A stretch of 64,000 nt of DNA, taken from contig JALGPX010000018.1 of the NCBI GenBank assembly GCA_023515795.1, positions 33,397 to 97,396 of the forward strand, given 5' to 3'. The stretch is from Amoeboaphelidium occidentale (taxonomy: Eukaryota > Aphelidiomycota > Aphelidea). Of the stretch, positions 8,673 through 20,207 are shown one piece after another. The notes under the pieces are model-generated. The model saw only the letters and a list, made by a program, of their open reading frames with translations. It did no database searches and was not told where the DNA came from. Positions within the stretch are counted from its first letter, which is position 1. Each line of letters opens with the position of its first letter. The position numbers were made by a program, and so were the translations under genes.

Positions 8673-9595
8673 GGAATTCACGGATTTTCACGATGATATA
8701 ACTTGCTAATGATGTGAAACACTCATATTCACTGGTTTGGATCAACGCCTGAAGTCTAGAAGATATTTGTGGCATTTGTATGCGTTGCCTGAAACGGCCA
8801 AAGGTGCTTAAGGCGTTTTTGCACATTGATGCTACAGACACAACGAGCTACAGTAAGGAGTCTCATGACTTCCTGATGAAGAATATATGTTGTGTTAATA
8901 AAGATCTTGTACCTGTGTTGAATAATCTTCGATTTAATACTTGTATCTCAGTTGTTTGATTCAAGAAAATTGCCAGATAGACGTCTGCCGGCAACTGTAA
9001 AAATCTCTAGACTCGAGAGCTTTTCAATGAAACCACAATGCTATCACGCTAAAGTAAGCTTAGAGAAAGACAATGGTAGCTTCAAATCCTCGTCTACTTC
9101 AAAACTAGAGGAGTAATGCGGTCGGAGAAATTTCAGACCCGTTTGTTCTCCGACCGTATAGCTCAATGATTCGGTCACCAATTGTATCAGTTGAGGCACC
9201 GATAGAAAGGGCGTACTTTGTCCTTAGTTTGGATGTAGATTTTATTGAGTTTTAGAGTAGTATCATGAATTTTTAGTCTACTATGAAAATGGGCTGTCGT
9301 GAAACAACACTTAAACGTCACATACACCTATAATATCAATATAAATTGATAGACAATAGAGTAAAGACGACCATTATGGAAGGTCAGACTAAAATAGTTA
9401 GAACTGTTGAATATATCTCGCTAAAACCACTCTTGGCGCATAAATGATGCCCTGACGCTGTGAAGCTGAAACTTTGGCATGGACTTCTAGAGCAACTAAA
9501 TTATGATATCGTTTCCTTTCCATGTTATAATGTAATTCTTTAGGAACTTTGATTTTGGCTCGAATATTGAAAGTGCGAAAAGTAAAAGAAATTTT
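8673..9595. repeat. Fanzor 5' flank with conserved 11-bp hairpin
   Basis: Continuous upstream sequence of copy F. It holds the 290-bp unit (8744-9030), then a hairpin with perfect 11-bp arms CGGTCGGAGAA (9119-9129) / TTCTCCGACCG (9146-9156) and a 16-nt loop. From 9366 it holds a unit marked by GACGACCATTATGGAAGG that is repeated further right. No protein-coding region is supported. The hairpin is partly preserved at 7771-7808. Confidence 0.55.
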
Positions 9596-9596
9596 N

Positions 9597-12300
9597 GTCA
9601 CATACACCTATAATATCAATATCAATCGATATACAACAGAGTAAAGACGACCATTATGGAAGGTCAGACTAAAATAGTTAGAACTGTTGAAGATATCTCG
9701 CTAAAACCATCTAGCCCACTTATATGTGCCACTTATGCCACGAAGCTGAAACTCGAGCTTCGAGCCCTTTGAGTGTTCCTATTACGATATCCATGCTTCT
9801 TATACCTCTATTCGTCTTGGTTGTTACGTTTTCAGCACATTTCGATGTTTGATTCGATCTTCGCTCGCTCGTGCTCGAGATTTGCTGCAATATCAAACAG
9901 CCCTCAGAAAAAGCTNATGAAAATGAGCTATCGTGAAACAACACCTAAACGTTACAGACACCAATGATTTTGTTATCATTCAATAGAAAATAGAGTAAAG
10001 ACGAACATCATGGAAGGTCAGACTAAAAAAGTTAGAACTGTGGAAGTTATCTCGCAAAAACCACCTAGCCCACTTATATGTGCTGCTTATGCCACGAAGC
10101 TGAAACTCAAGCGTCGAGCCCTTTGAGTGTTCCTATTACGATATCCATGCTTCTTATACCTCTATTCGTCTTGGTTGTTACGTTTTCAGCACATTTCGAT
10201 GTTTGATTCGATCTTCGCTCGCTCGTGCTCGAGATTTGCTGCAATATCAAACAGCCCTCAGAAAAAGCTACCATTATAACGCAGAAAATCCAGCGGCTTA
10301 GGGAATAAACGATAATTTGAATTCTGATGGTCTGAAACGCAATTTATTTAGAATGTTCTTGATAATCCTTCCTTCTTTGATTGAAACAGCGCGATCGCGA
10401 TCAAAACATGGCGCAAATTTTTGCGTCCCGACAACTTGTGCCAAATATGATGGATGATTCTGAAAGGCCATCATGTGAAGTTTCCTATGCGCGAAATTCA
10501 ACTCTCAAGCGTNACACCTATAATATCAATATAAATTGATAGACAATAGAGTAAAGACGACCATTATGGAAGGTCAGACTAAAATAGTTAGAACTGTTGA
10601 ATATATCTCGCTAAAACCACTCTTGGCGCATAAATGATGCCCTGACGCTGTGAAGCTGAAACTTTGGCATGGACTTCTAGAGCAACTAAATTATGATATC
10701 GTTTCCTTTCCATGTTATAATGTAATTCTTTAGGAACTTTGATTTTGGCTCGAATATTGAAAGTGCGAAAAGTAAAAGAAATTTTCTGACGGAAACAGTT
10801 GCAGAGTCTCAACAAGAAACGACATCGTATTCATTGGCGCTTATTGTGCTAGCGAGCTGTTGAAACAACCATCTGAGCGCGAAANAAAGACGACCATTAT
10901 GGAAGGTCAGACTATAATAGTTAGAACTGTTGAAGATATCTCGCTGAAACCACTTTTGGCGCATAACTGATGCCCTGACGCTGTGAAGTGGAAACTTTGG
11001 CATTGACTTCNTTGATTGAAACAGCGCGATCGCGATCAAAACATGGCGCAAATTTTTGCGTCCCGACAACTTGTGCCAAATATGATGGATGATTCTGAAA
11101 GGCCATCATGTGAAGTTTCCTATGCGCGAAATTCAACTCTCAAGCGTGAGTCTTGAGAATGCTATTGCCAATTGTTTCTCTGATTGTGAACTTTCTTATA
11201 GTTAGAGCGTGTTTAGCTCCAAAATTGAATTTAGAGTTCTTTACCTGTCAAAGATAAAGGGATAGAGTCATACAAAAAGGATGTTCCAGAAGCCAGCCAT
11301 CGAGTTTGTGCACGAGATAAAATATCAGTCTGAAACAACAACACCACGACTCTAAGATTTCCCACACTTTAAGCGTCATTGGATAGATAAATAAATATAC
11401 TGGCGAGCTGTTGGGAGTTTTATGGGTTTCGGTTCAGAGTTGGGTTGGATATCTCGCTGAAACCACTTTTGGCGCATAACTGATGCCCTGACGCTGTGAA
11501 GTGGAAACTTTGGCATTGACTTCTAGAGCATCGAAACTACAATAAACATGCTAATTTTTTCATGTTTCATCGTTATTCGTTAAGAATTTTGATTTTGGCT
11601 CGAATATTGAAAGTGCGAAAAGTANATATCTCGCTAAAACCACTCTTGGCGCATAAATGATGCCCTGACGCTGTGAAGCTGAAACTTTGGCATGGACTTC
11701 TAGAGCAACTAAATTATGATATCGTTTCCTTTCCATGTTATAATGTAATTCTTTAGGAACTTTGATTTTGGCTCGAATATTGAAAGTGCGAAAAGTAAAA
11801 GAAATTTTCTGACGGAAACAGTTGCAGAGTCTCAACAAGAAACGACATCGTATTCATTGGCGCTTATTGTGCTAGCGAGCTGTTGAAACAACCATCTGAG
11901 CGCGAAAATATAGAGCACGAGTGAAACAAAGTTCTGATTACAGAGTGGTTCAAGCAGGCTTTCAAGATGTTTATTTCCAAAGATAGAAGCATATCATTTC
12001 CACAGAGATAAGAAGACGCATTGAACTTCAAACGATCGTTGATATCTCCAACTGACGCTGCGTCAATTAGAGGCAGGCTCCAATAGCGTGTGCTCCACAC
12101 AGACCATTCAGTCTCTCCAGTATGAACTTGAAACAGCGGAGCCTGATGAAGCGGAGTAGATCTAAGGCTACAAGTCACCAGTTACGTCTCAGGGCTGTAG
12201 TATCATCAGTATCGTGGCTACGAACTGGATTTCCTTTTGAAATATCATAATGTTAATCGACTTTCAGTCCAACAGAAGCAATAAAAGAAGGTGAGAGGAC
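9597..12300. repeat. Alternative distal 5' flanks of the Fanzor element (assembly mosaic)
   Basis: Five single-N joins (9916, 10513, 10885, 11011, 11625) stitch together repeated units. One, near GAACTGTTGAATATATCTCG, occurs at 9366-9595, 10554-10884 and 11626-11905. A second, marked CTTCGCTCGCTCGTGCTCG, occurs at 9710-9915 and 10063-10270. A third, marked GCGCGATCGCGATC, occurs at 10376-10512 and 11012-11148. A fourth (GTGAAGTGGAAACTTTGG) occurs at 10886-11010 and 11441-11624. Short open frames here are not conserved between copies and are not annotated. The order of blocks in the real chromosome is uncertain. Confidence 0.55.
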
Positions 12301-12479
12301 TTTTACGAACGTTTTTATTACGTTTTCTTGTGTGAGGAGCTAACTCGGACTCGCTGACCAGCTAACTCGGACTTCGCGAGCTCGATTTTGCAAAAAGTTT
12401 GCATATCGTTTCCATCTTATCGCTCGCTCGCTCGATCGCTCGCTTTGTAAGCCCCACAGACAAATTATAAAAGATTTGA
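12301..12479. other. GPD1 upstream region with short tandem repeats
   Basis: Contains a doubled motif GCTAACTCGGACT (about 12340-12375) and a TCGC-type microsatellite (about 12419-12446). The gene's 5' end at 12480 is preceded by an AT-rich stretch. No other feature is seen. Confidence 0.5.
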
Positions 12480-13559
12480 ATGCAACGACTGTTGAGAATG
12501 CCTCTAATCGCTTCAAATAAAGGGAAAGAAAAGGCCTGTATTATTGGTAGTGGTAATTGGGGTTCAGCTATTGCAAAGATTGTTGGTTTGAATTTACTAC
12601 AGCACAGAGACATTTTCCATCAGGAGTGTAGAATGTGGGTTTATGAGGAATTGGTTGATGGTCAGAAATTGACAGATATTATAAATCATAAGCATGAAAA
12701 TGTAAAGTATTTGCCTGGTATAAAGTTGCCAGAGAATATTGTGGCTTGCAGTGATTTAGTGGAAGCTGCTCGTGATGCAACTATTTTGATATTCGTGCTG
12801 CCACATCAATTTGTCAAGAAGACATGTGAGCAGTTGAAGGCGCATTTAACAGAAGGTACAAAGGCAATATCTCTAATTAAAGGAATTGATATTAATGTGG
12901 AAAAGGAAGCGCTTGTTCTAGTGTCTGATATCATCAAGCATGAATTGAATGTGGATGTATCAGTGCTAATGGGTGCGAATATTGCTAGTGAAGTTGCCAG
13001 GGAACAATTCTGTGAGACAACTATTGGTTACAGGACTAGAGAGAATGGCGAATTGATGAAACTGTTGTTTGAGAGGAAGCATTTTCGTGTCAGTATCGTT
13101 CAGGATGTTGAAGGTGTAGAATTGTGTGGGGCTTTGAAGAATATTGTCGGTGTGGCTGCAGGTCTTGTGGATGGACTGAAATTGGGTGATAATACAAAAG
13201 CTGCGATTATTCGTATTGGTCTGATGGAAATTATGGAATTTGTGCATTTGTTCTATCCTCACGAGAAGAAGAATTATTTGACTTTTCTACAGAGTTGTGG
13301 TGTTGCTGATTTAGTGACGACATGTTATGGTGGTAGAAATAGAAAAGTCGCAGAAGCTCATGCCATCACTGGGAAATCATTCGAACAATTGGAACAGGAG
13401 CTTTTGAATGGACAGAAATTGCAAGGAACTCTGACTGCTAAGGAAGTGCATTTACTTTTGAAATCTAGAGGTGTAGAGAAGAATTTTCCTCTGTTTAAAG
13501 CAGTTTACGAGATTGTATGGGAGGGCAAGGAAGCGAAATGGATCATTGATGGATTGTAG
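12480..13559 (+). CDS. GPD1: Glycerol-3-phosphate dehydrogenase (NAD+), cytosolic type
   Basis: Reduces dihydroxyacetone phosphate to glycerol 3-phosphate, feeding glycerolipid synthesis, osmolyte glycerol and the redox shuttle. The Rossmann motif IIGSGNWGSAIAKIVG is at residues ~21-36, followed by VLPHQFVKKTC, SLIKGID, VLMGANIASEVA, and the catalytic helix region VELCGALKNIVGVAAG with Lys, plus LGDNTKAAIIRIGL and GVADLVTTCYGGRNRKVAEA. Its 359 residues equal the usual length. Either Met1 or Met7 could start translation; Met1 is taken. Intronless. Its stop is 39 bp from the stop of the convergent CHID1-like gene. Confidence 0.95.
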   Translation: MQRLLRMPLIASNKGKEKACIIGSGNWGSAIAKIVGLNLLQHRDIFHQECRMWVYEELVDGQKLTDIINHKHENVKYLPGIKLPENIVACSDLVEAARDATILIFVLPHQFVKKTCEQLKAHLTEGTKAISLIKGIDINVEKEALVLVSDIIKHELNVDVSVLMGANIASEVAREQFCETTIGYRTRENGELMKLLFERKHFRVSIVQDVEGVELCGALKNIVGVAAGLVDGLKLGDNTKAAIIRIGLMEIMEFVHLFYPHEKKNYLTFLQSCGVADLVTTCYGGRNRKVAEAHAITGKSFEQLEQELLNGQKLQGTLTAKEVHLLLKSRGVEKNFPLFKAVYEIVWEGKEAKWIIDGL

Positions 13560-13598
13560 TAGAATATAGGGAGTCATAAAAGCAATTTACTATTATTC

Positions 13599-14780
13599 TT
13601 AGATTGCATTGTAATAATAGTCCAAACCTTGACCAATTTCCCATATTGAAATACCGCAACCAAGTTTCTTAATCAAATCAACACGTTCTCTAACAGATTT
13701 CAACGTAGGAATGTAAGCAACATGATCAACACCTTTGTCTGTGTATTTAAAGAAGGCCTCTTTGCTTTTATCGTCCCATTGTAAGACAGGTTGGTGCTTT
13801 CTTAGTTTTACGATTATGTTATTTCCGAATATTGGATCAGTATGTGACAGAATTGATTCACCATTCAACTTATTCTTCGACATTACAAAATCATAGCCAT
13901 AGAATGCTAAGCCAACCAGGATCTTGCTGCATGTTTCTCCTTGACAAATACTTGTAATCTCATCATAAACAAACTCAATTGGAGCATTAGGACCAACATC
14001 TTGTGCGTGATCATAAGTCATTAAACAAAAGTAATCAATGAAAGATCCTAAAACTTCCAGAGCTTGAGCGTCAAACATTTGCTTAGTCTGTGATCTCTTT
14101 AAATTATGACTTGATGGCACGACAAGAACAGATGTTAATTCTTCTGATTGTAAAGCGTGGCCCAGAACAGTTACAAATCTTTGCAAGTAATGAGGAAGTT
14201 CAATCTCCAACACAACGCCATCGAATTTATACTTCTTGCAATATTTCTTTAAAAGCTCTGCGACAATTTCAGCTTCTTTAGGAACATCATCCCCATCGAA
14301 TATCGCAACGTAATCCTTCTCTGTCCATTTGTGAAACCTGAAACGAGGAACGATTTTCACTGTAGGGTTCAACTTTCTGACGGCTTCAATCCATTTCAAG
14401 TCAACATCTTGATCACCTTCGATGGTGTACTTCTTTGAGCCTTTCCGTAAAAGTTGAAACCAAACTGGCGACAACATTGTAAACTTTTTGCTGAACTCCT
14501 TTGCAATATCGTAACCGTCACCATTCCACGGAGTCACAAAAGCCAAAGTTTCCCCAGTTGTAAATGAACGCTCAGTGACAGTAACATTTTTATGCAGTTT
14601 AAGTATGGAAGCAGTCGTTTCAGTGTAATCAACCAAATCTGCGGTGAAGTTGCTGCTGTTGTAATTGGCCGACTTATCAAATAGAATGTACACCAAAGAA
14701 ATTATGAATACAAAAGCAATATTCAGTTCTACATTGGACAGGTATTTTAGTACTCTTGTAACGTTGCTCTGGTCCTTCAT
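13599..14780 (-). CDS. CHID1-like GH18 (chitinase domain) protein, membrane-anchored
   Basis: A glycoside hydrolase 18 fold of the chitinase-domain-containing protein 1 type. An N-terminal hydrophobic segment (ELNIAFVFIISLVYILF, residues ~18-34) predicts a signal anchor, with the catalytic-fold domain in the lumen or outside. Family landmarks are AFVTPWNGDGYDIAKEF, SPVWFQLLRKG, KIVPRFRF, YKFDGVVLEI, CLMTYDH and a tail KLGCGISIWEIGQGLDYY. The canonical chitinase DxxDxDxE is replaced by FDGVVLEIE, as in CHID1, so classical chitin hydrolysis is doubtful; animal CHID1 binds saccharides and lipopolysaccharide. The ATG at 14780 gives 393 residues, equal to the family. It sits 39 bp downstream of SF3B3 on the same strand. 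Confidence 0.85.
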   Translation of the reverse strand: MKDQSNVTRVLKYLSNVELNIAFVFIISLVYILFDKSANYNSSNFTADLVDYTETTASILKLHKNVTVTERSFTTGETLAFVTPWNGDGYDIAKEFSKKFTMLSPVWFQLLRKGSKKYTIEGDQDVDLKWIEAVRKLNPTVKIVPRFRFHKWTEKDYVAIFDGDDVPKEAEIVAELLKKYCKKYKFDGVVLEIELPHYLQRFVTVLGHALQSEELTSVLVVPSSHNLKRSQTKQMFDAQALEVLGSFIDYFCLMTYDHAQDVGPNAPIEFVYDEITSICQGETCSKILVGLAFYGYDFVMSKNKLNGESILSHTDPIFGNNIIVKLRKHQPVLQWDDKSKEAFFKYTDKGVDHVAYIPTLKSVRERVDLIKKLGCGISIWEIGQGLDYYYNAI

Positions 14781-14819
14781 CGTGCAAACAAGCGACAAGA
14801 AGTTACGAAAAGGTTCTAT

Positions 14820-17800
14820 TCAACTCACACGATTCCTTATCAATTCAATCTGCCTTACAAGCTCTGGGATAGATCTATCCATTCCTTCAGATATTTGCAG
14901 CTTCTTGTCTTGTTTGAGATTATGGAACTGTTCTACCAAGTTGCCATCAATTACGCGCTTTACCGGCAAGTAATAAGATCTGAATGCAGCAGGGTCTCTT
15001 CCACTCAATGTTGGCTCCAGCTTCATATTCAGCTCAATATTCTGAAACAGCTCTACATCCTCTGCAGATGGGAACGGAATAAATAGACCGATCGAACCAA
15101 ATATTGTTGTGTACAATATTACTTCTCTTCCTCCGGCAACGAGAACGCATCTTTGCATTGATGTAATTATGTCACCGATATAATAATGAGCAACGTGTTC
15201 AAACTAAATATTAGTGTATGGAATTATGATAGGGTTTACCTTTCTGCTGGCACCATTAAGCCAAGCTCTGTCAAACATTCCACCGACAACGGCCTGTTCA
15301 TCATCAAACTCTTCGATGGCGTCTTTCGGAAGTCTTAATACAAAGAATGTTCCAAACTTGTCTGCTCCAGCAACTGTATTGTAGTCAAGCACGACAAAAT
15401 CGCTTGTCCAACGAGGAACAGAGTCATCCGCAAATATAACAATCTTGTTCTCTTGAAAGTTATACTGAGCCATAGTAATTGATTCCTGGATGTCAGACAC
15501 ATATATACGTTCACCCTGCGTTTCAATTTTTGTAATTGTTGCAGGAAATCCTTTGGTTTCTGTTTTTCTCAAGAGTTTCGTTTTACCGAGATCATAAATT
15601 CGAAGAGCTTTTCCTAAACCAACCAGTATTCTGCCTTGGAATGGACATAAAGCTTGAGGAAGTCCATCTACCGGTGTTCGATGAACAAAGATAAGTTTTC
15701 CTTCATGATCAACAAAATAAGTGTCCAGATTTGCCGACTGATAACTTCTGGTCTTCAAATCATAATCTTTTACAACTCCCGTAATGACATACGTAAAATT
15801 TGGATGTGAAAAGAATGCGAGAGCGGTAATACTGAGAGCGATCTCGTTATCCGCAAGTGCAATTCTTTGAGTAGTTTGCCCTGTAAGTGGATTCAAAACC
15901 CTTAGGAGACAGTCGTGACTTCCTTTGCCTTTTCTAGGAGCTGATATCATACTCTTGCGGGTGTTTTCCTCTTCCTCTTCCTCTTCTTCTTCATCCTCTT
16001 CAAACTTGAATTGATTCTTCTTTTCAATTTGTTCTTTAGACAGAATTTCAGGAGTATGATCATACTCAACAATAACAAAACTGCTAGAAGTAGGCACATA
16101 TACGAATCTTCTTGGAGTTCTTTCTAGAGGAACATTTTGTGTATTGAACTCATTAGATAATTGTTCTACAGTAAGAATATGCAAAGAGTTTCCAGATATA
16201 CAAATAATTCCTTCAGGACACTGTTCTGATATAAAGGATGAAGCATTTTCAAGATTGTAGCAGTAATTAGAAGGAACTAATTTAATTCTTCCACCAGTTT
16301 GATTGCTACAATAACTGAACCATGATCTTGATGAAAGGCAGAAAACAACATCATTTCCTTCTAATTCAATTGGAAACACTTTTACTGGCTTATTTCCCAA
16401 GTAACGATTCCTGGTGTCAGATAAAGAACCAGTAACTTGATCAACCAAAGTTCTCATGTATACTCCGTTTTCCATGCCAACATTCAGAATAAGTTGTTTA
16501 CTCGCTACATTTTCATCAGTGGAATCACCATGAAATGATAGATGTAACGATTTTGGAGAAGCATTAGTTGCTTGCATTGCCAAGGGTTCGAAAGTGGAAT
16601 TAGGATCCAAAGAAAGCATTCGCACAGTTTGATCTCCAGTGCCAATAGCGAGAAACTTCGATCTAATTCTTCCTTCAGGTACAGGACCAAGAGCAACACA
16701 GCTGACTGCAAACGGAACCTTCTTAGTGGTGGAATGCTCTTTCAACGAACCATCAGGCTCTTTCAGTTCAAAATAAACAAGCTCATTAGTGTTTAAAACC
16801 AGCAGGACTTGTCGATTATTCGCAGCAGCATGTGTAACTTTAGAACCGTACTTTGGTTTCCATTCTTTTACTATTGTTTCTCCGTTTGGCGTAACCTGTC
16901 GGAAATACTTGTAGCCGCCGGAATGAATTTGAATTAAACCATCAGCGCCTATTTGTTGAACCAACAGAGATGAAACGTCAGGTATAAATTCAGAGTCTGT
17001 GACTTCGTCCACAGTATCCCCAATTCCTAGAATCATGGTTGCATTGATGAAAGATATAATAATGTACGACTGATATTGGTCATCTCTCCTTTTCTTGACA
17101 GACCAAACTGCTGTTGGAGTTCCTTGCAAAGGATATTCAACCAACTGGTTAATTTGTACACCTGGTTTTGTTATTTTAAAAGTTGAGTTTGGACCTCTAC
17201 CACATATAGAATAGAACTGAGGACTATCGTCTTGAGTTAAATTCATTACTTTAGTTTCAATGAATGGAGCGCTTTGAATTTCATCGACGACTGCTAAATT
17301 CTTGAGTTCTCTTGTCTTATACACTGCAGCAGGCTCTTCATCATCTCTCATATCATTGCTTGTAAATTCTGCAGACTGTTCATTATCACCCAAAGACTCG
17401 ATCTGAAATACATAATTGTTGCCTAACTCTGCAGCACAAACCAAGAACCCAGACTTGAGGACACAAAGTGAATTTGAAACAGGAATAGAATCAAAATATG
17501 ATAGCTTGATCTCTTGAACAGAATTTGAAGAATTGTCATAATCGAACGAAACTTTGAATAAGTCGCCAAGTTCTGTCTGAAGCAACACGAAAAACATGTT
17601 CTTCATTCTGTGCACTGTGCTTGACACAAAGAACAAAGATTTACCGCTGCAGTCATCTCTTCGAGGCAATTGCAGAGTAATGCTAGCGTGACCAGGATTC
17701 CTCCAGATGATCACATCTCCAGCACAAACTAAAACACCAGATGGTCCATCATGACCACCAGGCAACGCAACCAACATGTGTGAATCTCTAGAAACAGTTT

Positions 17801-18470
17801 CCGTATACTTCCTTACAACGTGATTTAAGCCAAGATCAACTTCATAGAAACTCACGACTTTCTTTCTGGATTCTAAAGTTGTCTCATCAGAGGATAAATC
17901 GCCCATATCCAATTCTAAACAAGCAAACATTGGATTATCGTAACCAACATCGACACCCACAACGGAATATAACAAATAATGATTCCTGTGAGCTTCCAGT
18001 GGAGATGATATCGTGAGTTTGTTTTCAGAATCCCTGTTAAGAAGATACACAAACTTTTGGCGTTCCACAGCACCAACCATCAGCGCTCTTCCACGAGGAT
18101 CACATGCCAAATACTCTCCAGCTACAACACGACGCATTCCAGACTTTCCGTAAGGTTCTTGATATACACTCTCAAATGCTTTTCCTTCGTACTTTAGAAT
18201 GCTCATATTTCCGGAATCCGTAGTCATCGCAACGTAATCCGTAGTGGCCCCTGTCATACGAACAGGCAAAATAGACCGAATGGAAGAGAAAACATTCTGA
18301 GCTGCACTAACAGAAACAAGTTTACCTGTGTTGCTGTCAACGCGGCATACTTGCAATAAACAGGAACCTTTGACCACTAAGACTTCTTGTCCTTTAGCCC
18401 CAGTGAAATTTCCAACGATCGCTTTCGTTATAACTGTTGGTTCTTGTAAAGTTACGTTGTAAAGGTGCAT
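14820..18470 (-). CDS. RSE1: Splicing factor SF3b subunit 3 (SAP130/Rse1)
   Basis: Large WD-like triple-propeller scaffold of SF3b in the U2 snRNP, related to DDB1 and CPSF1. Exons are 18470-15240 and 15203-14820, joined over a 36-nt intron (15239-15204) that begins GTAAAC, contains ACTAAT and ends ATTTAG. Without splicing the frame stops at the intron's own TAG. The product has 1204 residues against 1217 in human. Family runs seen: MHLYNVTLQEP, SSPLEAHRNHYL, GVDVGYDNPMFACLE, LGLNHVVRKYTE, CGRGPNSTFKI, VAVSC..GPVPEGRIRSKF, FDRAWLNGASRK continuing FEHVAHYYIGD, and FRSYYLPVKRVIDG near the end. An acidic insert of about 12 Glu/Asp (near 15970-16010) is species-specific. Presence of the SF3b core fits the tiny introns around it. 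Confidence 0.95.
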
Positions 18471-18560
18471 CTTTGAAGAAGGTGGATTTGTCGCAAGAAA
18501 AGAAATTAGCGAGCGATCAAAAGCACGACGTTTTGACTCAAAGGAACGATCCAGGTTCGT

Positions 18561-20207
18561 TTATTGGATGTAAAATATCATCTTGGATGCTACAGCTAGA
18601 CCTGATCTCTTGATCAAACTCTTGAGCTCTCGAAAATAATCAGGTATCATTTTATCGAGCCCAGATTTGAACAAAACTTCACCTGTAATTAGCTGCTTAT
18701 CGAAAACAAACTTTAACTTTTTTAATTCTTCATCCGATACTTCCGCTACAGCTTGTGATGCATCGTTGCTGCCATTGTAGAATTGACCAAACTTTTCTCT
18801 AGACATAATTTCCTTCACGGGATCATCCAAATTGGTCCAATTATAAGTTACAGGACATAGTACTTCAGATGGAACAAATTGCCCCTTGTACTTCATCTTT
18901 GTACAATTATGAATATAATATCCCAAATAATAGTACTTCATTGAACGGATGGTTGTACTCTGCAGGTGAACATGTCGAACCATTTGTATTTCCAGTAGCG
19001 CACTAAACACACCAGGAGATAGAAACCCATATTCAGTATTGTATATGAAATACACAGAAGATAAACCAGTGGGGAGAACATCTAAAACAGAAACTGCCAA
19101 TAAATCAACAACTTGATCATTATCTGAATTTAAGGTTTCATATCGAACATGATAAGAACCTAAACCAAGTGGAATAATCGAAGGTTCAAATTGAAATTTG
19201 AAATCATCAGAAATACCGACATTGAACTTTGACACAGGCGCATTATTTTCCAGTGCAAGACTGCTTTTACACAGAAATCGAGTGTAACCGTTTGGCGTAA
19301 CTTCAGATGGAGCATCCCCGTGGATTTCAATCTGATATTTTGAGTACAATTCATATTCATCTTGAACGAATGATGAAGGCGATGCAGTAAGTCTTAATAA
19401 ATGCTTTTGTTTCGAAGTGGGAGGAGTTGCAGCTTGCACGGTCTTGTCAGACTTTTCAGTTGAAGTATTGTGAGAAAACCCTTCAAGGTCACAAACAATT
19501 AAACCATTATCAGTTGCAGAAACATTTCGTATTATTCCATGTTTCCCTGTAGGAATTCGAGTAACAATCTCTGCAGCCAAATCCTTGACACTCCTGCCCG
19601 TCTCAACAACACCAAATTTCTTGCATAATCCCAAATACTTTTGCGGAACTGAACAGTAAAAATCATTTTTGTACTTCTTGTTCTTTTGGTTTAAATTCAG
19701 AACGACAGGAAATAAGAGACTGCAATCAACTTTCCGCGACAGAACGCCATCCTGAAAACACTTTAAAACAGCCTCCTGCAAAACATCTTCAGCCTTTTTA
19801 ACTAAATCCTTGTTTGTTGAATCTATAGAATCTTCTTCCTGCGTCTGCACATCCATCGACTCTTTAAGACTCGCCTGTGTTGAATCTTTCTTGTGTCCTT
19901 CCATCAGAAATCTTTTAAGCTTTTTAATAACTTTCAAATGACTTTTACTCTGTTCATGCTTTTCTGCTTCGACTCTTATTGCGTATTGTGGGCAGCAGCT
20001 CTTTGTAGAATTCAAAGGGAAATAATAGAAATCTCCGGAGCGTCTGGCATTTCGTTGTATCAAAGCATCGTAAACTTCAGGTTCAGTTTTGTAACCATGA
20101 AACCCAAAGGAAGATCTTTCTTCTTCTGCTGTGGTTGCATCAGTGTTGTCCCTGTGCTTACAGTAACCGCATTCTGAAGAATACTCGCCTGAAATAACGA
20201 CAATCAT
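18561..20207 (-). CDS. ATE1: Arginyl-tRNA--protein transferase
   Basis: Transfers arginine from tRNA-Arg to N-terminal acidic residues, producing N-degrons for ubiquitin-dependent turnover. The N-terminal domain shows ECGYCKHR (residues ~12-19), RRSGDFYYFPLNS and CCPQYAIRVEA. The C-terminal GNAT-like domain shows LGLGSYHVRYE, LSSVYFIYNTEYGFLSPG and YYLGYYIHNCTKMKYKG. The 548-residue length is normal. The second N-terminal cysteine cluster (CCPQY) is kept. Intronless; 90 bp separate its stop from the SF3B3 start on the same strand. Confidence 0.94.
   Translation of the reverse strand: MIVVISGEYSSECGYCKHRDNTDATTAEEERSSFGFHGYKTEPEVYDALIQRNARRSGDFYYFPLNSTKSCCPQYAIRVEAEKHEQSKSHLKVIKKLKRFLMEGHKKDSTQASLKESMDVQTQEEDSIDSTNKDLVKKAEDVLQEAVLKCFQDGVLSRKVDCSLLFPVVLNLNQKNKKYKNDFYCSVPQKYLGLCKKFGVVETGRSVKDLAAEIVTRIPTGKHGIIRNVSATDNGLIVCDLEGFSHNTSTEKSDKTVQAATPPTSKQKHLLRLTASPSSFVQDEYELYSKYQIEIHGDAPSEVTPNGYTRFLCKSSLALENNAPVSKFNVGISDDFKFQFEPSIIPLGLGSYHVRYETLNSDNDQVVDLLAVSVLDVLPTGLSSVYFIYNTEYGFLSPGVFSALLEIQMVRHVHLQSTTIRSMKYYYLGYYIHNCTKMKYKGQFVPSEVLCPVTYNWTNLDDPVKEIMSREKFGQFYNGSNDASQAVAEVSDEELKKLKFVFDKQLITGEVLFKSGLDKMIPDYFRELKSLIKRSGLAVASKMIFYIQ

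Noticed and set aside
10376-10400. GATCGCGATC palindrome as an operator
   Set aside because: It is simply part of a repeat unit, is found in the same unit at about 11026, and has no gene next to it.
9366-11905. CRISPR-like array from the repeated blocks
   Set aside because: Repeats are long (100-330 bp), irregular and joined by N gaps; there are no regular spacers, and the genome is eukaryotic.
11864-12178. Minus-strand 104-codon frame upstream of GPD1
   Set aside because: Composition is not protein-like, it spans repeat and unique sequence, and no copy elsewhere keeps it open.
15959-16010. Glu-rich stretch as sign of a frameshift in SF3B3
   Set aside because: The frame remains open on both sides with clear family similarity; it is an acidic insert.
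18471-18560. Small RNA gene between SF3B3 and ATE1
   Set aside because: Only 90 bp, with no snRNA, snoRNA box or hairpin that I can support.
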